Shown: positions 10,561 to 21,842 of the stretch, in pieces | Numbering within the stretch: position 1 is the stretch's first letter | Layout: each line of letters starts with the position of its first letter | NCBI GenBank assembly: GCA_963576735.1 | Contig: OY755177.1 | Span: 11,284,001-11,348,000 of the forward strand | Origin: Bedellia somnulentella | Lineage: Eukaryota; Arthropoda; Insecta; Lepidoptera; Bedelliidae | Reading direction: 5' to 3' | DNA: 64,000 bases | Made by a program: the position numbers and the translations under genes | Notes under the pieces: generated by a model | Seen by the model: the letters and a program-made list of their open reading frames with translations, nothing else | Told to the model about the DNA's origin: nothing | Databases searched by the model: none

Positions 10561-11072
10561 TATTTAAGCCGTGGAATAAAATGCTAGATGACGTTGAAGA
10601 TGAGTTGGGTAAGGATTGAAAATAAGAGATTGTTAGTCTCCAACCTCATCGCCTAACAATCATATAGCATAAAAGCCCCCTATACCCTGAGTCACCTCTT
10701 ACGATAACCTGAGGGAGAAAAAGGTGAGGAATTTAATAAGTTGACACAACACAGTTTTATATAATTGACATTCAAAAGTAATTTATATTTAATCACATAT
10801 AAATTCTGAAAACAAAAGATGTTATTATTAAGCACCGCGATTGCTACAAATTATTAGTGACTATTAAACTAAAACACATTTCTAATTTAGTTATTAATTA
10901 CAGCGCGCTCTTGAAATTGGTCTGAAGGGATATTTTCACTTGGTTAATATAATTTTAATTTAGTTTCTTCCAGGAAACAATTTTGTTGACAACGGGCTGC
11001 CTGAAGAAGAGAACTTGTGATTAAATTATAATATTACGTAGCAAGAAGTAGTTTGGATATTCTCAAGAAACT
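10559..11072. repeat. 514-bp tandem duplication, unit 1
   Basis: Nearly identical to 11073-11586: only two differences seen, AAGAGATTG/AAAAGATTG and GTTGACAAC/GTCGACAAC. Its left edge coincides with the right terminus of the mariner. It contains an old minus-strand SINE-C-like segment (about 10570-10735) and a unique stretch with TTCTTCCAG that resembles a splice acceptor. Confidence 0.92.
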
Positions 11073-11586
11073 CGTATTTAAGCCGTGGAATAAAATGCTA
11101 GATGACGTTGAAGATGAGTTGGGTAAGGATTGAAAATAAAAGATTGTTAGTCTCCAACCTCATCGCCTAACAATCATATAGCATAAAAGCCCCCTATACC
11201 CTGAGTCACCTCTTACGATAACCTGAGGGAGAAAAAGGTGAGGAATTTAATAAGTTGACACAACACAGTTTTATATAATTGACATTCAAAAGTAATTTAT
11301 ATTTAATCACATATAAATTCTGAAAACAAAAGATGTTATTATTAAGCACCGCGATTGCTACAAATTATTAGTGACTATTAAACTAAAACACATTTCTAAT
11401 TTAGTTATTAATTACAGCGCGCTCTTGAAATTGGTCTGAAGGGATATTTTCACTTGGTTAATATAATTTTAATTTAGTTTCTTCCAGGAAACAATTTTGT
11501 CGACAACGGGCTGCCTGAAGAAGAGAACTTGTGATTAAATTATAATATTACGTAGCAAGAAGTAGTTTGGATATTCTCAAGAAACT
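11073..11586. repeat. 514-bp tandem duplication, unit 2
   Basis: Second copy, head-to-tail with unit 1. The junction reads GAAACTCGTATTTAAG, and the mariner side of unit 1 reads CCCCTCGTATTTAAG, sharing CTCG. Confidence 0.92.
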
Positions 11587-11774
11587 AATTCCTAGACCAT
11601 TATTAGGTACTAAACAACAAAGTTGAAGAACGGAAACAAACGACTTTCGGTCATTAAATATTAGAGATCTTATACTTACTTTTTCCACGTTTCAGTATAT
11701 TTTAGTTTTTAGTGGAGATTAGATAATAAAACTCTCTTCTCTCTTACCATAGAAAATTGTTATTGTTCCAACTA

Positions 11775-12449
11775 CATACATACATACATACATATTCTCA
11801 CGCCGTTAGTTCCCATTGGGGTAGGCAGAGACTATCGATCGCCACTTTGTACGATCCTAGCAAACCTCTCTGGCTTCATTTACATCCATCAATCTTTTCA
11901 TACATGCTCTTTTATTCTTCATACTGCGGACACCTGCCTTTTTGAGCACATGTTGTATTTGATCCAAATGTGTCCTCCGAGGTCGTCCTCTACTAACATT
12001 ACCTTCCACATTGGCTCTATATATATCTCTTTCACCAATTGTACTGTCATCCATCCTCTCTATGTGCCCAAACCATCTCAACATTCCTTTTTCTATCTTT
12101 CTTACAATATCATCTTTTACATCACACCTTTCACGAATCACATCATTCCTCACACGATCACATAACCTTACATTGCACACTTTTCTGAGGGATCTCATTT
12201 CTACTGCATTCACTCTACTTTCATGCTTCTTCTGCCACACCCAACATTCACTGCCATACATAAGCGTAGGAACGAGGACAGCATCATGCACAGCCATTCG
12301 GGCCTTTTCAGACACCGACTGACTAGACATTAGACTATCCAGTGCTCCATTTACCGCATTACCCTTTTTCACTCTTCTCTCAATATCTTCATCACACTTT
12401 CCATCCCTAGTAAACAAACTTCCCAAATATACAAACTCTTTCAAATTCG
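11775..12449 (-). mobile_element. RTE-like LINE, 5'-truncated, with 8-bp target duplication
   Basis: 675-bp insertion flanked by TCCAACTA at 11767-11774 and 12450-12457. The tail is (TATG)n on the minus strand. By eye it is about 98% identical to the corresponding part of 2211-4136, so the two insertions are young and of one lineage. Confidence 0.93.
11857..12444 (-). CDS. RTE-like ORF, C-terminal 195 codons
   Basis: Begins at KEFVYLGSLFTRDG and runs to NEAREVC, continuing the downstream region of the LINE protein (GMLRWFGHIERMDD, SRGRPRRTHLDQ). It has no RT catalytic box and no start of its own. It is a truncated remnant without expected function. The DDSTIGERDIYRA segment differs from copy 1 by a small insertion. 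Confidence 0.85.
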   Translation of the reverse strand: MKEFVYLGSLFTRDGKCDEDIERRVKKGNAVNGALDSLMSSQSVSEKARMAVHDAVLVPTLMYGSECWVWQKKHESRVNAVEMRSLRKVCNVRLCDRVRNDVIRERCDVKDDIVRKIEKGMLRWFGHIERMDDSTIGERDIYRANVEGNVSRGRPRRTHLDQIQHVLKKAGVRSMKNKRACMKRLMDVNEAREVC

Positions 12450-12457
12450 TCCAACTA

Positions 12458-13179
12458 ATACAAAATAATTAAAACTTGATTCGTTGATCACAACTCAGCA
12501 CTTCAAAATATGTTCAAATCAAATCAAGAAACAACAGTTTTAATTAATCGATTATTCTCTGTGGCAATTCATCCGGATGATGTCAACAGACGGCTGAACG
12601 AGCACTTATTAATCGATTTGTATTCAATCAAGCACTTTGCTAACCAACACCTCTAGTGTGTTTGCTTCTAATAAGAGGATTATTAATGACTATCAAAATG
12701 ACAACTAATAAATGATACGGTTGAGTTGAACTATTATATCTAGTTTAAAATCTGTTTTTATAGTGACAACGGCGGAAAGCTAAAAAAATTATCTGGATTC
12801 CTCTTCAGTAATTCGTTATGATATTTAACATTAAATTTAAATTAAATAATACACACATCCTATTAATATAATAAAAGTGAAAGTTTAGATGTTTGGATGA
12901 TCACGTGTTTATGGTGAAAAGGCTCCTCAATCAAGTACACCATGTATATGAATGAAATTTGGCAATTTCTAGATAATGACCCAAATTAACAAATAGCATA
13001 CTTTTTATCCCGGAAAATTTATATACTAAAATATTCACGCCTAATAAAACTAAGAGTACCCACAAAATCGCCTAAAGTTTTGTCATAAGTAAAGACTATA
13101 TATAAGCTAAGCTGTGATATGATAAACACAAAAATAAGAATGATTTAATAAATTATTTATTTAATAAATTAATAACTGA
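12458..13179. other. No gene recognised
   Basis: AT-rich. ATTAATCGATTATTC at about 12543 and CTTATTAATCGAT at about 12605 form a short inverted repeat around CATCCGGATGATGTC. Nothing coding was identified. Confidence 0.4.
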
Positions 13180-13428
13180 AGTGGACCTGGGCCGGACACG
13201 TCTGTCGAATGCATCCGGAAAAATGGGCTAAAACAGCCACTGAATGGGTGCCTACAGATGGGCACCGGCGTAGGGGAAGGCCTAGGAGGAGATGGAGGGA
13301 CGACCTGGACAGGTTTGATCCAGGGTGGTGGTGTACAGCCTCAAACAGAGATGTGTGGGCTCAAAATTGTGAGGCCTTTGCCCAGCAGTGGGAAGTAAAT
13401 TAGGCTATAAAAAAAAAAAAAAAAAAAT
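13180..13428 (+). mobile_element. LINE 3' fragment with poly(A) tail
   Basis: Reads WAGHVCRMHPEKWAK, then DGHRRRGRPRRRWRDDLDRF and AFAQQWEVN, then a stop and a run of about 19 A. This is the extreme C-terminus of a lepidopteran LINE ORF (WAGH...RGRPRRRWRDDL...QQW), a family different from the (TATG)n RTE. Confidence 0.8.
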
Positions 13429-13450
13429 TATTGTATTTTAAGTTATTTAT

Positions 13451-13694
13451 GCTGCGTAGTGTCGGCTTAGAATAGCACCACCCTATTTCTTCCGGTGGGT
13501 GTACGTAAAAGGCGACTAACGGTATTGGGGCTTTTAAGGGATTTTTGGGCGATGCGGTTGGAGACCCATCACCAAAAACCTTTATTTCACCGTCTTTTCC
13601 CCACGCAACTTCCAAAAGTGGCTGAGGAATTTCTAATTCCTTAGCCCTGGCTACCCCTTCAAGGGATTTATAGCCGTGAGTATATGTATGTATG
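13451..13694 (+). mobile_element. SINE-C copy
   Basis: Begins CTGCGTAGTGTCGGCTTAG and ends GCCGTGAGTATATGTATGTATG. Near full length. Confidence 0.85.
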
Positions 13695-13754
13695 TTTTTG
13701 GGTAATCATACAATAATAATTGACATCCATGAATAAAAGCAATCATGCATGTAT

Positions 13755-13950
13755 ACATACATACTTATACTCACGGCCATTTATTTTAAAAAGGGGAAGC
13801 CAGAGCGTCAGAGCTAGGAAATCCTCAGCCACATTTGGAAGTTGGTAGGAGAGAAGATGGTAGAAATAAGGTATGGTTAGTGATTGGTCTCCAACCGCAT
13901 CGCCCAAAAGCCCCGTACTCTTAGTCGTCTTTTACGACACCCGCAAGGTA
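13755..13950 (-). mobile_element. SINE-C copy, 5'-truncated
   Basis: The minus-strand 3' part, with (TATG)n tail, GAGTATAAGT, the Pol III B-box-like segment and GTCGTAAAAGACGACTAAG, is present. The first roughly 45 bp are missing. Confidence 0.75.
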
Positions 13951-15674
13951 AACATGTGGATTCCATTACGATGTTTTCTCTCTCTGTTAAAAAAATTGAT
14001 CAATGGGGGATACATATAACTGTAAAAATACAAACAAGACAGAGAAATCAACACCAATGGAGACGAATGATCTCGATGAGATAACAATCAACTCTCGCTG
14101 GAGAGTGAAATGTGCGAGATCCAGAAAGAGACCGAAAGGTTGGCAGATATGGCCTTAACAGAACAGAAGCGAGCTGAAGACTAGATACTGCACTCCTCGC
14201 CAAGACAAGATGAGCCAGAAGATATCAAGACAGAGTTAGCATTAAACGAGCCCTGCGATGTCACTCTCTCCGACTAGGCAATCAAGCACTTAATCTAACA
14301 ACACCAAACCCAACCAAGAAAACAACAAAAATAAAATAAAAATAATACAAGCAAATCTCCAGCATAGCAGATTAGCAACTACACTTAGAAAAGAACTAAA
14401 GAAAAATAACAACACTATCGCACTAATACAAGAACCATGGGTGCGAGACAACAGAATATGTGGACTCAGTAATAATAGAGGTAAGCTTATTCTTAATACA
14501 AATACCACAGACCAACCCAGAACACCGAACACAGTACCTAAACAACACTATGCCTTTATCTCAATTCTGCTCCAGAGATTTAACAACCTTAAGACTCGGA
14601 GTCAAGGACGAAGAAGAAGGCACCGCAGACATTATACTAGCTTCAGTCTACATGCCTGGAGATGCAGACGCAGACTGCCCTCCTACGGAAATGATAGATC
14701 TGGTAAAGTATATAGACACATACACATATGAAATAATAATAGGCACAGGCACCAACGCACATCACCCAATGTGGGGCTGCGCCTCTCTAACAAGAGAGGT
14801 GACGAATTGTCACTGTAATTACTCACCACTAATCTGAACATACTCAATGAACCCACTTCTGTAACATCGAGAGGACAAACCATAGTAGACGCCACTTTTG
14901 CCACCAAACAAGCTTTTTCCATGTCCACAGATTGGAGAGTTTGAACTGATCTTTATCTGATCATAGATGGATATGCTTTAACATAGACTACAACATCGTA
15001 CGTATCGTCGCGTACCGACAAGATCACTTTCAGAAACCTCGTCGAATCTGAACTAGCAAAACACGAACAAAAGGTAATGAAAGAAGATACCAACCAAATA
15101 GACATTAATGTAAGTATTCTTACTAATTCTATAATAAAATCATACGAAACCAAAGGACAAGTGGTGGAACAAGAAACTGGAAAAATAAAGACAAGAACTA
15201 CGAAATTATTCAATAAAGCCAAGCACACAAGACAACCGCAAGCATGGGACACCTTCAAGGCAGCACGAGATCAGTACAAATAAGACACCAGAGCATGCCA
15301 AAGGAAGGCATGGAAAGAATACACAGAAACAATCAAAAGAAACAACGAAGCCAACAGAGTCAGGAAAATACTGTCAACCGACGACAGGAAAATCCTCAGC
15401 ACACTTAAGGAGCCTGATGGAACATACACAGGTACAGACCAAGAAACGTGTGCAGAGCTCCTAAGATCATACTTCCCCAACTGTCACATCGAGAACGAAA
15501 ACACATGAAAAAAAACCACACAAAGCCCACACAAGAAGACTGGAAAATAGCCAACAAAATTGTCACTGAAGACCACATTCGTTGGGCCATCAACACCTTT
15601 GAACCTTTCAAATCTCCTGGTTTAGATGGTATAATCCCTGCCTTCCTACAATGGGCAGAGGCTAGCATAACACT

Positions 15675-16049
15675 ATAGCTACGTCCACACTGTGCCTTTT
15701 TTTGTTCAATAAGGGCATGCGTCATAGCGCAGTCAACAGCGCACGTGAGGCATGCCCTTAATGCATGCGCGATGACAGTTGAAAGCGGAGCGCGCGCTGT
15801 GTTGCAAGTTATCCGGAGTCGGGTGGATTTCTGTGCGTCATAGCGTTCAACATCAAGATGGTGGACGAAGAAAAAGATTTAACATTAAGTTTTATTGAAG
15901 ATTACAGAAGCTTTCCACAACTCTGGGATCCTAACAATAAACTTTACACTAATAAAGTAAAGAGGAACGATGTTTTTTTTTTCTGGAGTTTCTTATGACC
16001 AAGTAAGCTGCATATATTCCCCCAAGTAAAATATTGTCTACGCTATTAG
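15675..16049 (+). mobile_element. Insertion carrying a MADF-like ORF (possible PIF/Harbinger fragment)
   Basis: It splits the LINE frame between SITL and IFQACLAHRYIQ; dropping it rejoins the LINE reading near CTATTAGATATATTT. The left part is GC-rich with an internal palindrome (AAGGGCATGC ... GCATGCCCTT at 15710-15760). The right part encodes a MADF-like start. MADF-containing proteins are common as the second ORF of PIF/Harbinger transposons, so an origin there is plausible but unproven. Inverted termini are not convincing. Confidence 0.45.
15858..15998 (+). pseudogene. MADF-domain N-terminal fragment (46 codons)
   Basis: ATG at 15858 gives FIEDYRSFPQLWDPNN followed by LYTNKVKRND, the first half of a MADF (Adf-1-type, SANT-like) DNA-binding domain: acidic start, L/F-I-E-x-Y, P-x-L-W, then K-R-N-D. 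The second half of the domain (usually W-x-x-I/V-A) is missing; the frame ends after a T10 run. Either it is an exon whose partner is absent or the T tract has shifted the frame. Confidence 0.6.
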
Positions 16050-17378
16050 ATATATTTCAGGCATGCCTCGCGCATCGCTACATTCAACTCTCCTGGAGGG
16101 AAGTGATAGCCACCTTCATACCAAAACCAGGGCTACAAGAAAGCCAAGTCCTTCAGACCGATAAGTCTAACATCTTTCATACTCAAGACACTCGAGAGGT
16201 TATGTGACAGACATATTAGAGATGGACCACTTAAAGTCAAGCCACTACACAAAAGACAACATGCCTATACTGCAGGCAAATCTACAGAAACAGCTCTACA
16301 CGAAGTGGTGTCAAAAATTGAAATAGCAATGAGTCATTATGACACTAGCTGTACTTATAGATATAGAGGGAGCATTCGACAAGACCACCTTTCAATGTAT
16401 AAATACAGCACTCAATAGATACAATATCGACCCTACCATGAGAAATTGGATCGGAAACATGCTAAGACAAAGAGCCGTACAAGTCGAATTAAATGAAGTG
16501 ACCAGAGCCCGAGTAATGAGAGGCTGCCCCCAAGGTGTTGTACTATCCCCACTACTCTGGAACCTAGTAGTAGACAACCTCCTACGGCAATTCAACAACA
16601 AGAGATACTATGCCGTCGGCTATGCAGAAAATACGATATCTAACCAAATGAATCACGCACTAAAATAGTAGTAAAATAGTGTGAAGAACAACAGCTCAGC
16701 GTGAATCCAAACAAAACTGAAATGATACTCTTCACAAAAGACACCAAAATAAATATTTGAGACCCACCAAAACTATTTAATACAACTCTCACTCTATCGA
16801 AGACGGTATGATACCTAGGAGTTACACTAGACAGCAAATTGCTATGGAACAAACACTTAGAAAACACAATAAAGAAAGCCACAATAGCATAATGGCAGTG
16901 TAAAAAGATACTAGGAAAGAACTGGGGTCTACACCCACGTATCACTCATTGGCTATATACAACAGTAATAAGACCAATTATATCATACGGTGCCTTGGTC
17001 TGGTGGCAAGGCTAGGACCGTGCTGAGCACATGTCAAAAAGACCTAGAAAAAGTACAAAGAATGGCATGCATAGCAATATCGGGAGCCATAAAAACAACA
17101 CCAACAGCTGCTCTGCAAGTAATGTTCAACCTGCCTCCCTTACATCTTTACATACAACAAGGAACGAACCGAACGAACAACACAAGGCAATATGGCGCGC
17201 CCTGTCAAATGCCGACAATCCAAAGAAACAATGCCGAACCTGGATCCACATCTCACTAAAAGACTCTTGAACCTAGACAGGAGGAAACTACAAATGGTTA
17301 CAGGTATCATAACAGGACTCTGCTCACTGAACAAGCTTTTACGTTTTTACTACGTTAAACGTATTGAGTTTATTCCTA

Positions 17379-17808
17379 AATAGGAACTGACTATATTTTA
17401 TGACTCTAAAATAAGAAATAATCAACTTTGTTGCTTCTGCTGTCAGTACCAATCAACTGTAAAACGCCGCAAAATGTAACATCTTATTTCGTCAGGACTA
17501 AAAGTTAGTTTCAAAACTAAAACGCTGCCGTACTAGTAATTTTCATTATTTTGCCAATTCTTGCTATAATATATCGGAAGCTAAAAGTTTATGAACTCTA
17601 GCTAAATACCCCGAAATTTTGGAACTTCATAGAAAACAAACTTTTTGATACTCTATATTGTAATATTTTCTAAGACTTTCACGATTGCACATTATAATAA
17701 GAACAACTATTGACTTCCGGATATTTTAATCGCGTGTTGTAATCTATATTGTAATCTGACCTTTAAGTCGATTAAGATGTTACTTTATTAGCTTAGGTTA
17801 ATAAATAA
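17379..17808. other. No gene recognised
   Basis: AT-rich flank of the LINE remnant. Confidence 0.45.
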
Positions 17809-18058
17809 GCCGTGTAGTGTTGGCTTAGAATGTCACTACCCCTTTCTACCTACTGGTCTCGTAAAAGGCGACTAACGGTGTTGGGCTTTTTTAAGTGGTT
17901 TTTGGGCGATGCGGTTGGAGACCCTTCACCTGCGATGCTTTAATTTTAACCATCTCGTCCCCTATCAACGTCCAAATGTGGCTAAGAAGTTTCTAGTTCT
18001 GGATCTCTGGCTACCCCTTTTTGGGATTTATGGCCGTGAATATATGTATTCATATTAA
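17809..18058 (+). mobile_element. SINE-C copy
   Basis: GCCGTGTAGTGTTGGCTTAG to GCCGTGAATATATGTATT. TTAATAAATA occurs just before (about 17798) and just after (about 18057), a probable target duplication. Confidence 0.82.
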
Positions 18059-18227
18059 TTAATAAATATGTGGTCAAATTATACACAGATCAAGTTAGCC
18101 CCAAACTAAGTAAGACTAGTATTAAGGGGTACTAACTGAACGATATAATTAATATTATATAATAAACATATAAATAACATCCAAGACTAAAAACAATCTT
18201 TTATTCTCATCGTCATCATATAATTTT

Positions 18228-18306
18228 TGCTCTGAGCGGGGATCGAACCCGAAATCTCCGGATCGAGAAGCTAGTCACCTATCCACTCGGCCAAGGACGT
18301 CGTCAT
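18228..18306 (-). repeat. tRNA-like sequence (SINE head or tRNA pseudogene)
   Basis: The minus strand has A box TGGCCGAGTGGATAGG, an anticodon-arm-like stem and a perfect B box GGTTCGATCCC. The outer 5' (GACGTCC) and 3' (CAGAGCA) ends do not pair as an acceptor stem, so a functional tRNA is unlikely. It is probably the Pol III head of a SINE. Confidence 0.6.
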
Positions 18307-18691
18307 AATATTTTTGAAACAGCGTACGTAAAATATTACATATTACTTTTAGTATGTTTGAGGTAATAAATTCAATTAACTTGGTTATGTAGTAATTGGA
18401 GCAACGTGTTTTCAAAAAAGTGCAAAATGTTGCTCTGGAATGTATTTCAATTAACTTATTATTTATTTAGCTGATATTTTTCAGACGTCACCATTATGTG
18501 GTTTAATGTTGCAGATTAACGGTGTGTATTATTTTACTGAATTCACAGTTATTGATTTATATGATACACGGGACAAATGTAGATTTATTGCTAATAAAAC
18601 TAATTAATATTAATGTTTAAGTGTTTTGGTTCAATTATTGGTTTTAATGTAACCGGAACTTTCCAGGAGCACAAGATAGATGTACAATAGA

Positions 18692-18943
18692 GGGCCGGCG
18701 CTGACTGCCGGCATGGCATGGCAAAGGATTTCGGTACAGATATAGCATTTTTAATCTTATTACCATGCGTATAGAATTCATTTTGACACAACGATGCCGA
18801 GGGAGGCCGCGGTAGGACAGAACGTCGGCATCGTTGTGTCAAAATAAAGTAAAATGAATTCTATACTCATGGTAATAAGATTAAAAATGCTATATCTGTA
18901 CCGAAATCCTTTGCCATGCCGTGCCGGCAGTCAGCGCCGGCCC
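18692..18943. repeat. Long near-perfect hairpin (foldback/MITE)
   Basis: Left arm 18692-18800 and right arm 18825-18943 are reverse complements with about 97% identity, apart from a 10-nt insertion (AAAGTAAAAT) in the right arm. The loop is 24 nt. Outer ends are GGGCCGGCGC ... GCGCCGGCCC. No ORF of interest. If transcribed it would make a double-stranded RNA of more than 100 bp. Confidence 0.9.
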
Positions 18944-19827
18944 ATACCCACCAAAAACATTCTGCCCACAAGTCAACGGCCAAGTCACGTAAAATTAACT
19001 AAAAACTAAACTAAAAGAAACTAAAAGTAATTCCCAATAATAAATCGCAGTAAGGAACTTTAAACTTGGCTCCACTTATTTTAGAGATTTCATTACTTTT
19101 TAGAGATTAATAAGCAACTCTATCCAGACTTGGCTAGTTTTTTACAAAATGATTTTGGTGGGATTTCACTTCTTTTTGAGTGCTAGTACATAAATAGTAA
19201 TAATTATTGGTTGAATATTTTTATTTATTGAGTAGAATACAGTTAATCGACTACTATTTCTCGTGAATACGCTTTTTATAGTTTAGCAGTACTCTTATTA
19301 TGTTTTCTCATCAGCGTCACCAGGCAGTCCAGATCTTCCATAAACCTTGTTCTGATAGTTTTTTCTTTATGTGGGCGTTAAAATCTACCTCTGTAAATTT
19401 CAGCTCTCTAGGTAAATGGGAAGTACTAGTTGGAGCGAAGCTCCCTTTACCCCCGACTTTTGCATTTTGTTGTGATCGTACTACTTCCAAACGGCTCAAC
19501 TCAGAACCCTGAAATTTTGCACGGTGATCAAGGACCATGTCTAGATGGTTTGATAAAAATCGGATGTACCGCGGAGGAATAATCACTATTAAAAAATTAC
19601 AATGTAAGTCTATGGAAAAATTACATAAACAATGCCAGCGCGTGAAAATAGATTTTTTTCATATTCGATCGTCCCAAAGTCACGTCCGTTTGCGCTCCGA
19701 CACTTGGTGATTTTTCGAACTTTTGAACGCTAATACTCGAGTTCTAGAACATTTTTCCCAAAATTTTCACCGAGGACAACAGCAACAGCTTGAAACTGCA
19801 TTGCGCTAGCCTTCTGGAAATCCCTAT
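18944..19827. other. No gene recognised; left flank of the Helitron
   Basis: 18944-19310 is AT-rich. 19311-19827 is less AT-rich and may belong to the Helitron 5' region, but no motif supports this. Confidence 0.4.
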
Positions 19828-20277
19828 CCAATAAACGAATTGCGAACAGAGGGGAACGTTGCGATGGCATTTCCTCATCTATTTCCCTTCGGGCTTGGAT
19901 CTTTCACCGACTTCACCCGTACAGAAAAACTGATGTATCAAGAATGGGCTAAATATCTCATCCAATATCGTGATCAAAGGTTCGCCAAAGATCCGCATTT
20001 TCGCGTCCATGCTCTAAATACCATTCAACGACACGAATCACTGATGAGAAGCGGTGTATTTGCAAGGAAGAATGACTTTACAGGAAACATGCAACAGCTC
20101 ATCCAAGAATTCAATCGCAACCTTTCCATCGTTAAACGACTCTTAAGTTGGGCTTCGAAAATACGTGGATCGTCTCCGTATTGGTATCAGCGGAAACTCG
20201 AACTACAAGCGATGGTCAATCAACTTGGTATTCCAACAGTTTTTCTCACGCTGACTGCTGCCGACCTGTGGTGGCCT
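19828..20277 (+). pseudogene. Helitron Rep, N-terminal part
   Basis: Helitron-like N domain of a RepHel protein: AFPHLFPFGLGSFTDF near the start, HFRVHALNTIQRHE in the middle, and FLTLTAADLWWP at the break. The last is the conserved T-L-S-A-A-D-x-x-W-P block just before the HUH nuclease core. RepHel nicks DNA and drives rolling-circle transposition. The frame stops matching exactly where the 6.6-kb transposon at 20278 begins and resumes at 26896. No start codon was assigned. The host Helitron is decayed. Confidence 0.85.
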
Positions 20278-20292
20278 CCCAGGCAGCACACA
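20278..20292 (+). repeat. Left terminal inverted repeat of the 6.6-kb transposon
   Basis: CCCAGGCAGCACACA matches the right end in inverted form with two mismatches. Confidence 0.75.
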
Positions 20293-20914
20293 AGTCATAT
20301 AACTGGCCAACAATTTAACCTTATGCAGGGTTAAGCTTTATTATATATGTATAGAAGCTGTGTGTATTGCCAAGTTCTGTATTAAAGTTGTTTTTTGTTA
20401 TGATAATGCTATTAGCTGAGTTAGTTCTGTAATTTGCCGATTTTATTTCTTAAAGCTGAATAGTCATCATAAATAGACCTGTTACTCAAGAGTTTGTGTA
20501 ACCTTTTGTATAACACTGGTATAAGATTTTATTATCCAGCAGAGTACTGAATAATTGAGGTTCTGTTCTCTTTTAGCTGTATTACACACCACATCTTGAC
20601 AGTTACACAGCTGCTGTATAAAGTAGGGTGTGGTTCCTTTTATGAAGCATATAGTTAGTTAACAGAGTTTAAGGTAGCTGTTATAACTACTTTATGGCGC
20701 TTTAAGTACGAAATTACTGTCATGTGCAGCTAACTGGGGTAAAAGCAAAAGTAACAGATTCTTATGCAGAAGTTGGCTGCGTATTCACGAAAAGTAGACA
20801 TTTTTTAAGCTAGCAGAACTATTTTGCAATATTTGTCAGCATTTATGCGGCTAGTAGTTTGACATTTCGATTTCGTGTGCGCGCTTATACTTAATATTAA
20901 AGTGTGTTGTGTAA

Positions 20915-21789
20915 ATGCCGCCTATAAAAAAAAAATGCTAAAATCATCTCGAATTCATGGAAAAATAGAAAAAGAACAGGAGGCATACGAAGAAAGTGCT
21001 TGCGCGAGTATGAAAACATAAAAAAAACTATTTGTGCTAATCCACAAACGACTGAAGGAAGTTCTTCCAGTTCATCTGATCCAAGTACAAATCAAGTGCG
21101 ACCACAATCCATAGAAACGGGTTCCGTAATAAATAATTATGAATCTACATTGTGTGAAGATTATGAATCAATTCAGAGGTCTGAAGATAGTGATGCGAGT
21201 TCCAATAATTTTGAAAAAAGTGAAACGGAATATGAAAAAAATTTAATATTTCGTAATAACTTAAAAAAATGGGCCATAAATAAAAACATTTCTCTAGAAG
21301 CCTTAAGGGAATTATTAGCTGTCGTCAATCACAGATTGCCAGGAGTTTTGCCAGTAGACCCGAGAACATTATTACAGACTAAGAGAAATGTCGTAATAAA
21401 AAAAATTGAAGGTGGAGAATACTGGCACAAAGGACTTATTGAACCTTTAAAAGATATAATAAATTTTGTATGGCTGGAAATCCCTGAATCTATACAATTA
21501 AATTTGAATTTTGATGGCTTACCTATTTTCAACAGTTCGAAAAAAGAATTTTGGCCAATTCTTTGCAATATCTGCGAAAAACCAGAAATAGAGCCTCTTG
21601 TAGTTGGAATTTATTATGGATCAGGAAAACCAAAGAACCTTAGTCAGTATTTAGAAGATTTTGTCGCAGAAACTCAAAGTCTTCTTGAAAATGGAATTTC
21701 TATGGTTAGAGAAGGCAAAGAAAATATTATAGTCAATGTAAGAATAAGGTGCTTCATCTGTGACTCTCCGGCTAGAGCATTTATAAAAG
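20915..21789 (+). CDS. Transposase-like gene of the 6.6-kb element, exon 1
   Basis: The frame is open from about 20937 to 21789. The likely start, ATG at 20915, lies in another frame only because of the A10 run at 20926-20935; one base fewer or more there would join them (a real mutation or a homopolymer error). A basic N-terminus is followed by a Ser-rich acidic linker, then RNNLKKWAINKNISLEALRE, FDGLPIFNSSKKEFWPILC, VGIYYGSGKPKNLSQYLEDF and RCFICDSPARAFIKG. These blocks recur in insect and vertebrate EnSpm/CACTA-like transposases; D-G-L-P is probably part of the catalytic core. The exon ends AAAAG|GTAAAT in phase 1, and exon 2 resumes the family sequence. Confidence 0.78.
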
Positions 21790-21842
21790 GTAAATGATGA
21801 CTAAACTTGTTACCTACATTACAGAACATGCAAAAACTTTTT

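Larger units (their letters stand above)
14280..17378 (+). mobile_element. Decayed RNase-H-type LINE (LOA/I-like), interrupted
   Basis: Order on the plus strand: endonuclease remnants (IALIQEPWVRDNRICGLSN near 14430; SVYMPGDADADCPP and GTNAHHPMWGCAS near 14740, equivalent to the D-A-N-A-H-H block), RT fingers (SPGLDGIIPAFLQWAE near 15620), WREVIATFIPKPG near 16100, IDIEGAFDKTTFQ (first catalytic Asp, 16355), RGCPQGVVLSPLLWNLVVD (16520) and GYAEN (16625) where YADD is expected. The RT catalytic box is therefore lost. A C-terminal LLNLDRRKLQMVTGIITG (17270) is the end of an RNase H domain; most of that domain is deleted. Many frameshifts. A foreign segment sits at 15675-16049. Clade assignment is tentative. 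Confidence 0.75.

Noticed and set aside
18228..18306. Functional tRNA gene on the minus strand
   Set aside because: A and B boxes are good, but the acceptor ends GACGTCC and CAGAGCA do not pair.
19317..19586. 89-codon minus-strand ORF left of the Helitron
   Set aside because: No recognisable domain, no second copy in the window and no codon-level support. Treated as chance.
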